A stretch of DNA of 64,000 bases. Origin: Leptodactylus fallax. Lineage: Eukaryota > Chordata > Amphibia > Anura > Leptodactylidae. Below the pieces are notes generated by a model. It did no database searches and had not been told where the DNA came from. It was given only the letters and a program-made list of their open reading frames with translations. This document shows positions 55,566 through 64,000 of the stretch, one piece after another. Where the stretch lies: the NCBI GenBank assembly GCA_947044405.1, contig CAMRHE010001098.1:124001-188000 (forward strand), given 5' to 3'. Position numbers and translations under genes: made by a program. How positions within the stretch are numbered: position 1 is the first letter of the stretch; each line of letters starts with the position of its first letter.

Positions 55566-56430
55566 AATACATAGACAAAATACAAAACTAGTGTCCACGG
55601 AAAGGCTTAAATTCTTTAAATTCTCGATGGAACTTTAACAGTATTAGTTTAGCAACTAGAAATGTCCATTCCTCAAAGGCACACTAACATGGCATTTGCT
55701 AATAATTTCTATTGCTCCTGCTAAGCACTATTTTCTTCAAGCTGTCCATAAAAATTAGCTCATAAACTAAGAAGGTTTGTACCTCAAGCTTGAATTTTAG
55801 GATAAATTCGGTTGAATTAGGAGAACCCTTTTCCTAGTAAGAAAAAAAAAAGTTTCTTACTTTCAACTGATTGGATGGATCAGCTCCCTAGTTTTGCATA
55901 CAATAAGTTTTCCGGCTATTCAGCGGTTGTCTGGATCACCTCTATCTACTGTGGAATTAGCTTGGGAAGTGGTGCCTTATACCTGACTGATGCGAACATA
56001 ATGATCAATTCTTGCACAGTTTATCTAGTGAGATCTCCTTCAGATCCCCCACTAACTTTGCTGCCCTCTTCTGAGGTTGCATTTTTCCTGCACTTTTCTT
56101 CTTTAGCCTCCTTTCCTTTCTTTGTGATTGTGTTTGTTTATGTTATACATCTTTTCACTCATTCAAGTGTTCTTTCAGATATGATATGCACCAACTTTTG
56201 TACCTTCTTCTCTTTTAACTACAACTTTACAACCTTAATATCTAATTGTTGCTTGCTTTTTTACTATGGTTTGTAGAATTTCTTATGTTTCAATATATTG
56301 ATGCCACATTTTCGTTTTTTAAATTTTTTTCAGAACTTTATGTACCTTTTACCCTCTAATAGTGGGTTCGCATTATTGTTATTTAAAGTCCGTGGCTCTT
56401 GTCCATCACAGGATAAAAGCAACAGACATT
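55566..56430. other. Unassigned sequence
   Basis: The plus-strand frame 55875-56276 (133 codons) is hydrophobic and Phe/Ser-rich, as T-rich DNA commonly gives. It shows no domain, and I do not call it a gene. Confidence 0.45.
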
Positions 56431-56434
56431 AAGT

Positions 56435-56810
56435 TTAAGGCCCCACGTAGCAAAACACAGCAAAAAAATGCTGCAGAAAAAAATGCAGCGGAAATGCATC
56501 ACATTTTTTCTGTTTCATTCTTAATTGCGTTTTCGCAGAGTTTTTCTCTGTGGACTTTCTGCCCTTATTATACATACACTGAAAACGCCAGCACTTCTGC
56601 AGGTATAATTGACATGTTGCGATTTTTCAAAAACACAGGCATTTTTTAAAACCGCATCTTTTCCACTGCAAATTTTTCTCTGCAATGTGTGGATGGGATT
56701 AGCCAGAATTCCATTCACTTTGCAGGTACAGTGAAATGCAACGTTTTTTGCCCTGGCATTTCTGCAATGGCAAAAACACTGCATTTTCGCAATGTAGGGC
56801 TTCAGCCTAA
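56435..56810. mobile_element. Fold-back MITE, second subfamily
   Basis: Opens TTTAAGGCCCCACGTAGCAA and closes TTTTCGCAATGTAGGGCTTC AGCC. The inner region with GTGGACTTTCTG, CGCCAGCACTTCTGCAGGTA and AATGTGTGGATGGGATT corresponds to 40640-40983 in reverse order. Confidence 0.75.
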
Positions 56811-57210
56811 AAGACAGATGCAGATGGAGCTCCCTTCATTTGGTGTCCATCTGTATTCACCATCATGTAAAAAACATGACAGAAGCTTTCTTTTGTCATG
56901 TATTTAACTTTTCTAACAGAAGAAAAAGTGCATGCAGAACCTTTTCCTCCATTACAAAAGTAAACACACACAATGGAAGAAAGCGTCCATCATGTTTTTT
57001 ACATTATAGTCAAAGGGAACAGACTCAGACGGGAGGGGCCTACGTCTGCACCTGTCACTTTATTACCATTAATGTCCATTGCTCTCGTCCTATGATGGAC
57101 AAGAGCATGAACTGTAATAACAGTAGTGTGAACATGCCTCAACAACTGTCCTCTAATTTTTGTATCTTTGTTTATCTTAGTGGAAACTGGAAAAGGTTAT
57201 TGTACAAAAA
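56811..57210. other. Degraded repeat or unassigned sequence
   Basis: CATCATGTAAAAAACATGAC (about 56861) and CATCATGTTTTTTACATTAT (about 56987) are inverted relative to each other, and TGTCCAT words recur. Probably another old fold-back repeat. Confidence 0.4.
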
Positions 57211-57213
57211 TTA

Positions 57214-57581
57214 GGGCCCGTTCACATCTGCGTTTGGCTTTCCGTTCAGGGAATCTGCTTGGGGATCCGCCAGAATGGAAACCTATATGCATAAAAAGCA
57301 GTTTTCACCTGGTAAACCCGTGGACTCCATAGACTATAATGGGGTCCGTGTGGTTTCCCCCTCAATTTCCGCATGAAACATGTGGAAACATGCGGAGAGA
57401 AAATTGCTGCTTGTTGCTTGCTTTGTGTGGAAACCGAGCGAAAACCACACGGACCCCATTGTAGTCTATGGGGTCCGCGGGTTTCCTTAGGTAACTGCTT
57501 TTCTATGCGTATAGGTTTCCGTTCGGGTTTCCCCAAGAGGACTCCCCAAACGGAAACCTGAACGCAGATGTGAACCAGCCC
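57214..57581. mobile_element. Fold-back MITE with TTA target duplication (PIF/Harbinger-like)
   Basis: The ends GGGCCCGTTCACATCTGCGT and ACGCAGATGTGAACCAGCCC are inverted. TTA lies on both sides (57211-57213 and 57582-57584). Inner arms pair extensively: GACCCCATTGTAGTCTATGG against CCATAGACTATAATGGGGTC, and GGAAACCTATATGCATA against TATGCGTATAGGTTTCC. Three-base TTA/TAA duplications are typical of PIF/Harbinger-derived MITEs. No transposase. Confidence 0.85.
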
Positions 57582-57599
57582 TTATACATTCAGTTAGTA

Positions 57600-58965
57600 T
57601 TTGGCACAGGTGTAACTTGGATAGAAGTATAACATCAGTGGGTGGAATTTACTAACCCATCCACACCAGTTTTATGGTTTAGATGGTTGTAAATGTGGCA
57701 AATCTTTATTGTGGCCCTTTTTTGCGTCAGAGATTCATCAAATTATTGGTTCTTCACCCTGCTTTCCATTTTTTTCAAAAGTATTTGGAGCAGGGGAACC
57801 CAAGGAGGGCTAGGGGAGGGAATCCTCAGCCATACAAATGACTATAATTCATGCCAGAAAATGCGTGAGTTATATCAAAAATCTATACCAGTTCCTGACT
57901 GGCATAGTTTTCAATTCTAGCCCTGGAGCTTATAAATAAATCGGGGGCATCTTACAGGGATATTAAGACTGAAGTAGGAAATGCCAGTCTTAATAAATTC
58001 TCCTAATGTGTTCTGAACCACTTGAAAAGTTAAATAAACTGGTGTTCAACTTTTTCGTTCAAGATTTTGGACTAGTTTGAGGGGCCTGCATTTTTCCACT
58101 TTAATTTGTCTGTATGGTACTCACAGTTAGACTAACCCCATTAAAATGTACAAAACATCCAATTCTGTTTAATACTGTAATGGGTTCTGTAATGCGTTAG
58201 TTTTAATATGCTTGGGGAGATGATAGACTCCTTTAAGGGGAATAAAAATTTTTATGATGACAAAATTCCAAAGGTCATATAGCTGGATGTGCCAGTGTGT
58301 CTTGGAGGTTTTATGTAGAGGAAAATATAGAGAGTAAAAATGTCAGGAAGTTCAGGGATTTGGTGGATGTAGTTGTCATAGGCTTCAAAAGTCAAGGATT
58401 GTGGGGCAAGCTAGTAATACTTCACTGGCAGATTAAATTATCACTCTGAACTCTGCTCTATTTGTGTATTTAACAGCTGTAATGTTAGATCATGACACTT
58501 CACATGCCTAGAAACGGTTTATTGCCCACAGGGAACCAGTCATAGACTTACCATAAGGATTGCTTGTCAGTGGGGGAACAGACTACTTGAGAGATATCCA
58601 GAAAGGTTTGTTAGTGCTACTGAGGAGACTAGACTGAGAACACAGCTGGCTCTGTAGGTGCTGCAGAAAAGAGAAATGGCGCAGGGCATACATGGTGCTG
58701 ACCACTATTTAGTCTTTCACAATCACTCTAACTGCACAGTATTTACAGTAAATCTTACTAAAGTGTGAATCCTGTCACAATTTGTCATGAGATATGGTAC
58801 CTTTGTGTTTTTGGGGAAGGTTGCAATGTGTGCCATGTCACAGGTCATAAGGGACAATTTGTGACATTCGCTCAGTTACAAAACAGAATATGCTCTCCTC
58901 CACTGACTTCCATAAATACCTACAACTATTACATGCCTGTCAAGTAGAGTTGAGGACTCATGAAG
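57600..58965. other. Unassigned sequence
   Basis: No gene or bounded repeat recognised. Confidence 0.45.
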
Positions 58966-58969
58966 ATAC

Positions 58970-59898
58970 TTACACCCCTAACAAAAATTTGATTGATTGA
59001 GAAATTATACAACTGCTGGGATTATAACTGTATGTATATCTATTGGTCTGGTCAAGAGCCCGATAAAAAACAAAGACAAATGGGAGGGAAATATTGGGCC
59101 TATAGAGGGTGATGATTGGTGTGATATACTGGAAAGGGTACAACAATTGTCTTTGAATGAAGCTCACAGACTGTCCCATATGTATTTGCTGCATCTGGTG
59201 TATAAAACACACAAATTTCTCTGTGATATTGGACTACGTCTCAAATCCTCATGTTTCAGATGTAGGTCCCAGCAAACAGTTCTCCTGATATGGTATTGTC
59301 TTAGCCAGAACTGGAACAATTTTGGAGGTATGTTGCAGTCACTATCAATAGGGCATATGAACTGGATATTACCTTGTCCATGTTTGCATGAATACAGGGC
59401 TATATCGAAGATTTACCAGCTAGCATACCTGGTAAGTTGGCAACTACCAGAATGCTTTATATGGTTTGCAAATGTATTGTTCAGCTTGGTGTGACGATGG
59501 AGTCCCACCACCAGAGAATATGTGGAAAATGTTTATTGCCTGGTAGAACTGAAAAAAAGGTATTTAATTGAAGAGGGGAACCATTCAGAAATTTGAAAAA
59601 TATGGGCACCTTGGGTGAAATAACTTAGGTATAGAATCTAGGGAATTACATGGGCTTGGTGTGAATGACAGCTAGCTTATTGTTTTTAGAGACCTGTTTA
59701 TACTATCTGTCATATGCTTGATTTTATATTTATTTCAGGAGGCAAAAAAAGATTTTTCCAGTTTTTGAATATGGACTTGTGTTGACTATGTGTTCTGTGC
59801 ACATTATGTTTGGGGTTTGGGTTGGATGGTGAGTACTTTGTATGTGTATGTGTTAAAAAATAATAAATATCAATAAAAACAGTTAATTTAAAAAAAAT
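58970..59898 (+). mobile_element. 5'-truncated L1/Tx1-type LINE
   Basis: The coding part at 58997-59494 matches the ORF2 tail, and the 3' part ends with AATAAATATCAATAAAAAC and an A-rich tail before a TA microsatellite. The target duplication could not be set because of the A-rich and TA-rich flank. Confidence 0.75.
58997..59494 (+). pseudogene. L1/Tx1-type LINE ORF2 C-terminal fragment
   Basis: An open frame reads KWEGNIGPIEGDDWCDILER, VQQLSLNEAHRLSHMYLLHL, VYKTHKFLCDIGLRLKSSC and FRCRSQQTVLLIWYC. The order (W-E-x-D/N-I-G, W-x-x-I, N-E-A/S-x-R-L, VYKT-P/H-x-x-L, C-x2-C...C) is that of the post-RT domain of L1/Tx1-clade ORF2. The His of the C-C-H-C knuckle is not evident. It differs clearly from the LINE at 7390, so two lineages are present. 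RT and endonuclease domains are missing through truncation. Confidence 0.75.

Positions 59899-59900
<2 letters not shown>

Positions 59901-59943
<43 letters not shown>
59901..59943. repeat. (TA)n microsatellite
   Basis: About 21 TA units directly after the LINE A-rich tail. Probably grew from the tail. Confidence 0.98.
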
Positions 59944-59946
<3 letters not shown>

Positions 59947-60036
59947 GTGGAATTGCTTTTTAATGAATTTGTTTGGTCTTCAACACTTCTTCAGGATACT
60001 CTAAGGACAGATGTCTTAAGGAATATATTTAGGTTC

Positions 60037-60445
60037 TCACCCTGATTACGATTACAATAAATACCCCAGAGGTGTCACAGATCTTTGCAATACCTTTTGT
60101 TTGCCAGTTCTCTGCAGTTCTTGGCTGCTTTTCACAACCAGGTTGCTACACATTTTATTTCCTCAAATGGAGCCAGTTCTGGCTGGGAATGTAAATTTAC
60201 TGTATCTGCTAATGTGCACGCAAGGTTTTCTACCAGAACTTTTTATTCTCATCCCACCCCCCAGGGAAGAAGCTCCAAGTTCAGTATCTGGGCTGCTTGA
60301 CAAGATGAGCTGGCACCATGGGATCGAGGGAATCCAAGCAGTAACAATAATTGTTTATTTTCACATGTATATTTCCTTGGCAGCAGTTTATAGCTATTCT
60401 CGATGGTTGCTAGCCCAGTTTCTAGGTGCCTTTATGTATGTAAAC
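60037..60445. promoter_or_regulatory. Candidate conserved non-coding block
   Basis: Repeat-free, with CAGTAACAATAATTGTTTAT, TTCCTTGGCAGCAGTTTATA and CATGGGATCGAGGGAATCC. The long frame 60101-60658 continues into microsatellite and Tc1 sequence, so it is not a gene. Texture-based only. Confidence 0.3.
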
Positions 60446-60463
60446 ATCAAATCTTTGCTTAAT

Positions 60464-60464
60464 C

Positions 60465-60509
<45 letters not shown>

Positions 60510-60519
60510 ACAGTATGTG

Positions 60520-60554
<35 letters not shown>
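60464..60554. repeat. (CTAT)n then (TA)n microsatellites
   Basis: CTAT repeats about 11 times (60464-60510). CAGTATGTGT intervenes, then TA repeats to 60554, where a Tc1 arm starts. Confidence 0.97.
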
Positions 60555-60560
<6 letters not shown>

Positions 60561-60780
60561 AGACCAAAAGTTTGGACCCACCTTCTCATTCCAAGAGTTT
60601 TCTGTATTTTCATGACTATAAAAATTGTAGATTCACACTGAGGGCATCAAAACTATGAATTAACACATGTGGAATTATATACTTAACAAAAAAGTGTTAA
60701 ACAACTGAAAATATGTCTTATATTCTAGGTTCTTCAAAGTAGCCACCTTTTGCTTTGATTACTGCTTTGCACACTCTTGG
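60555..60780 (+). mobile_element. Lone left arm of a Tc1-A family element
   Basis: AGTACAGACCAAAAGTTTGG to TTGCACACTCTTGG matches 23743-23970 with few differences. It stops inside the arm and continues into unrelated AAAATAAGAGC. No transposase or right arm follows. Confidence 0.92.
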
Positions 60781-62415
60781 AAAATAAGAGCTAATTTACC
60801 TAAAACCTCCTAGGAACCGTATCTTTTGAATGGGTGGGTAGATTTAAAAAAAAAAAAAAAAGCTAAAATTCAGGGACACAGCAACAATCAAATAATGTAT
60901 TTAGGTGACATTTGGCATTTTTTACATAGTGACAGGTCCTTATTTTTTTTGTTTTTTTTTAAACCAATTTTGAACATTATTGCAAGTTTTTACCTTTTAA
61001 CCCAGTAGACACATTCGGTATTAGTGAGGAACCATATTAAACATAGGTATAATGTAGAAGTTTGCCTTTGATGGGTCTGGGTTTAGAGCTAGGAAGTTTT
61101 CTATCTGAGCTTCAACTGTTCTTAAACAGTATGCCAACCAATGTTGTTTTTTTACTTCTGAGAGTTGATATTATGCAGATCTTGGCTTTGACAGGCATCA
61201 AATGGATGGGAATGCAGATGGATTGTGTTTAATTTGATAATGGTCCCCATATCAGACTACTTTAGGATCCACCTGAACTAAAACTGTAAATTTATGCTAT
61301 AATGTATTGAATTAAAAATAGTGATAAAATGTTTAGTTACAGATGCTAGAGTACAACATTTTTACAACTTCCCTGCTCTGCTGTTTGTGGTTATCTATCT
61401 AGCTATCTATTAATCTTGGAATGTTTTTTCTTGGTGCACATGTGAAAAAATAATGCCCCACAGGTCTCTGTCTATTTGAGTGCAGAAATGATGTGCCCAT
61501 ATACACATGTGATTGCTGCAGCCAATCATTGACTCCAGCAGTATACAGCATTAGATTGCTAAGACCAGTAGTAGTCACATGGGTATACAAATACAAAAAA
61601 CTGCAGCAGCACGCCGCACACAGTAGAAGGACATATGGAAATGGATATCCAAAAGGCACTACTAATATTGATAAAATCACCTAATATAATCTATAAATTA
61701 GAGGCTCTTTGTTATACACATTTGATCAAACAGTAAGAATCCCACCTGCCACGACAAGGCGACCTTATTCAGGTGGGATACTACACTAAATAAACATACC
61801 TCTCATGGGTATACAGCTATTTCTATACACATACATACTCACCGTGTACATGTATTCTTAATAGGGAAGAATAATCAGTTGCCATACGTCTCTGGCTTAT
61901 TTTCTATGAGGACAAGGAATTAGACACATTGAAATCCAACATGCCCAATACTTTTCCTCTGCCATTAGGGGAGAATCTGAACACCTTCATACAAATCAAA
62001 TGGTCAATGGGTCCCTCTGAAATTGTCGAGTTTTGTCGACATTCATCTAATGTGCATGGCTAATTTTAGCCTTATTTGTCCTTATATCTATTAATTGTAA
62101 GGTATTGATGCAAGAAAAGGAGTGAGTAAGTGACTTAACCAAAGTAACAGTTTTCCCTATAACATATGGTGTCTAAATATTCTTACTTTTTAAACTGGCT
62201 GGCATACCCCAACTATAGTACTTGGTTAGGTTTAAAGGATGCAAACATATATTCTGTCCTTTATTACAAAGGGCTCCTGATTTATTACTTAAAGTATACT
62301 TTTTGTTAACAAATCATTCAATGTGAATAGATGAAACTTTGTCTTATTTTTATATTAAGGGCAAAAAACATCACTTTAACCCCTTTATACTTCATCTGTC
62401 CTTGACGACAGGCTG
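60781..62415. other. Unassigned AT-rich sequence
   Basis: A-run at 60848-60862, CTAT-like tract at 61394-61410. CCACCTGCCACGACAAGGCG (61743) starts a short GC-richer patch. No gene found. Confidence 0.45.
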
Positions 62416-62419
62416 ACTT

Positions 62420-62665
62420 TTAAGCTAAGGCTTTTTTTGCAGCAGATTTTGCTGCGTTTTTTGGAGCCAAAGCCAAGAATGGCTACAAAAGGAATAGAAA
62501 ATATCTAGGAAGCTCTTATACCTCTCCCTTCTGCTCAGGCTAGGTTCACACCTGCGCCTGTTTCACGTTCAGGGTTTCCGTGTTCAAATTTGCTTAAAAA
62601 ATCCGAAGAGATAAGTCGTGCAAGTTGCTTTTCTGCAATGTGGGGCCTTAGCCTTAAAGTTCATA
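62420..62665. mobile_element. Fold-back MITE interrupted by another MITE fragment
   Basis: Outer family: GCTAAGGCTTTTTTTGCAGC, AGCCAAAGCCAAGAATGG, then TTTTCTGCAATGTGGGGCCT. At about 62538-62625 a GCTAGGTTCACACCTGCGCC segment of the other fold-back family sits inside, where the right inner arm should be. Confidence 0.65.
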
Positions 62666-62689
62666 AGCTTCCTTATGCCACACAAATCT

Positions 62690-62880
62690 ATATTTTAAAA
62701 TTGAGGCTCAAGGCATACATTGAGTTTTTGTTGCTTTTTTCGTGCAGAAATGGACTCAAAAGGAATAGGAAATATAAATGAAGGACTTATACATCTCCAT
62801 CATGCTGAATCCACTCCTGGCTCAGGTTAAAAAAACAGCTAACTCTGCAGCAACAAAAACTGCATATCTCCAGCCTAAAA
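62690..62880. mobile_element. Degenerate fold-back MITE, GGCCCCACGT family
   Basis: AAGGAATAGGAAATATAAAT, GAATCCACTCCTGGCTCAGG and ACTCTGCAGCAACAAAAACT follow the order of 13750-13870. Outer ends are worn. Confidence 0.5.
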
Positions 62881-63350
62881 CAGGGAAAAATAGATGAGGG
62901 GGGCTACTGCAGTTCTCTCATTTAAACCAAGGAGACATCTATTTGCTGAAAGTGCTGAACATTTCACTTATGGGTAGGTGAGCAGCAGGCAACTCCATCA
63001 AAGTAAGGACAAACATCATGTCACAAAGAGTCGATTGCGCATGCGCACAGCGCTGCATAAGAGGACTTAGAAGAAAGAAGATATAGAGAAGACCAAGAGG
63101 GGGAGTCACCACAACGGACGAAGGGGCGATGATAAGCGATGACGAGATGGGTGCTCGCAGAAGAGGAGGAATGTCCAAGGTGCTCCGTGGTGCTCATTTA
63201 CATACATGAAGAAACAAATTATCTTGAAATCAGCTGGGAGAAGAAAACAAGGAAAGGTAGGAGAAGAATCTCCTTTTTAAAGGCCCTTCCAAAGTGCCAT
63301 TAGCTTAAAAGGGGTTTTGCGAATGATAGACTCCTTTTAAAGATCTTTCA
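62881..63350. other. Unassigned sequence
   Basis: Slightly GC-richer (CGCATGCGCACAGCGCTGC near 63038). No recognisable gene; the minus-strand frame at 62939-63178 has no domain. Confidence 0.4.
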
Positions 63351-63354
63351 GTTC

Positions 63355-63700
63355 TCTGTATGGAGTGATCTCCGCTTAGGTCGGTGTTGGTTGTACAGCC
63401 TAACCGCAGCGGGGAGAAAAGACATCTGATAGCGCTCCTTCTCACACTTAGGGTGGAGCAGTCGGTCACTGACAGTACTGCCCAGTGCTATCACGGTCTC
63501 ATGCATGGGATGGGAGTTATTCTCCAGCATGGAGCTCACCACGGACAGTATCCTTCTGTCACTCACCACCTGCACTGGGTCCAGGGGGCTCCCCAGGACA
63601 GAGCTGTCCCTTCTAATCAGCTTGTAGAGTCTATTCCTATCCCTGGTTGAAATGCTACTCCCCCAGCAGGCCATTCCGAAGAAGATGGCTGATGCCACTA
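63355..63700 (-). pseudogene. L2-like LINE ORF C-terminal fragment
   Basis: The minus-strand frame contains VVASAIFFGMACWGSSISTR, DRNRLYKLIRRDSSVLGSPL, PMHETVIALGSTVSDRLLHP and ERYQMSFLPAAVRLYNQ. This is the conserved C-terminal region of L2/CR1-group LINE reverse transcriptases in fish and amphibians. The frame (63348-63890) remains open upstream into hAT-like and hairpin sequence, so its first ~60 residues are not LINE. RT catalytic motifs are missing, so it is a truncated copy. Confidence 0.82.
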
Positions 63701-63705
63701 CAGCA

Positions 63706-63960
63706 GTGGTTGGCAACCCCTGGCACGCGTGCCAAGATTGGAATGCAATGCTTATTTCCCTGGCACAGCAGCCCAAATCCTCATCCAGCAGTTTCGATCG
63801 GACCAAACACGGACAAAACGAAACTGCTATCATTATACTCTGGGTTCTCTTCAGACCCCAGAGTATAATAAGCGGGATATGATCAAACATAAAAATAATG
63901 TTAACTCACCTTTCCTGCGCTTCGCGGCGGCTCTGTGCTCTGCAGGCGCTTCTGTCTGAT
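63706..63960 (+). mobile_element. hAT-like left end followed by the hairpin repeat
   Basis: CAGTGGTTGGCAACCCCTGG then CACGCGTGCC is similar to the hAT left end at 1295 and 2253. The hairpin CATTATACTCTGGGTTCT / AGACCCCAGAGTATAATA follows (63832-63872), then ACTCACCTTTCCTGCG. It cuts the L2 fragment, and the window ends inside the repeat. Confidence 0.6.
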
Positions 63961-64000
63961 GTTAGAGACCGCTGACAGGGCGTCAGACACATAATGACGT

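Noticed and set aside
55875..56276. 133-codon hydrophobic open frame suggesting a membrane protein
   Set aside because: Composition follows from T-rich DNA; no recognised family, and the last part is plain Phe/Ser-rich.
57246..57536. 96-codon minus-strand frame
   Set aside because: Lies entirely within a fold-back MITE with TTA duplication.
60101..60658. 185-codon open frame
   Set aside because: It crosses CTAT and TA microsatellites and ends in a Tc1 arm; the protein is a chimera without a domain.

Overview
The window looks like intergenic DNA from a large, repeat-rich vertebrate genome. An anuran amphibian is the best guess, because Tc1/mariner transposons, Tx1-type L1 LINEs, an L2-like LINE, hAT-type elements, LTR retrotransposons and many fold-back MITEs sit together in AT-rich filler. 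The species call is an inference; a fish cannot be excluded. I found no convincing host protein-coding exon, tRNA, rRNA or CRISPR array. Every open frame with recognisable homology belongs to a transposable element.

Layout. 0-3 kb: the 3' end of an LTR retrotransposon (Pol tail, polypurine tract, LTR), then a hAT-type MITE with a clean 8-bp target duplication, a TTAA-flanked MITE and minisatellites. 3-9 kb: mostly unique sequence, one fold-back MITE, a probable LTR, and a 5'-truncated L1 LINE (7390-8866) with matching target duplications. 9-18 kb: long unassigned stretches with several MITEs. 17.9-19.2 kb: a GC-rich composite with a minisatellite and strong hairpins. 20-25.4 kb: a possible hAT relic, an LTR-like block, a solo LTR with a 5-bp target duplication, and a nearly complete Tc1 element (Tc1-A, 23743-25327). 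27-33 kb: a partly duplicated composite and a three-layer nest in which an old minus-strand Tc1 was hit by a TTAA element and by a younger Tc1 (Tc1-B, 30192-31725). Tc1-B still has an open 346-codon transposase. 35.7-43.6 kb: two more decayed Tc1 copies, a tandem dimer of a ~0.9-kb repeat, several copies of one fold-back MITE family, and a minus-strand LINE. 44-58 kb: unique AT-rich sequence with another Tc1 relic, a ~183-bp palindrome, a TTAA MITE and a TTA-flanked MITE. 58-64 kb: a third L1 fragment, microsatellites, a lone Tc1-A arm, nested MITEs, and an L2-like LINE tail joined to a hAT-like end and a hairpin repeat.

How the parts relate. The only catalytic machinery visible is transposition machinery. 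Tc1-A is open but has lost residues between its second Asp and its Glu and is probably inactive. Tc1-B keeps an Asp-Asp-(35)-Glu arrangement and is the best candidate for a functional enzyme. The non-autonomous elements (hAT-, TTAA- and TTA-flanked) have no matching transposase here and would depend on enzymes encoded elsewhere. A few repeat-free blocks (notably 34640-34900) have the look of conserved non-coding elements. If real, they would suit a gene desert near a developmental gene, but this needs comparative data.

I did not find a clear undescribed system. The most unusual signals are: a six-copy hairpin repeat with apparently compensatory arm changes; recurrent splice-donor-like CAGGTGAGT motifs in unrelated repeats; a Tc1 whose terminal repeat contains the 3' end of its own transposase gene; and a duplicated MITE/Tc1 junction flanked by a 42-bp direct repeat.
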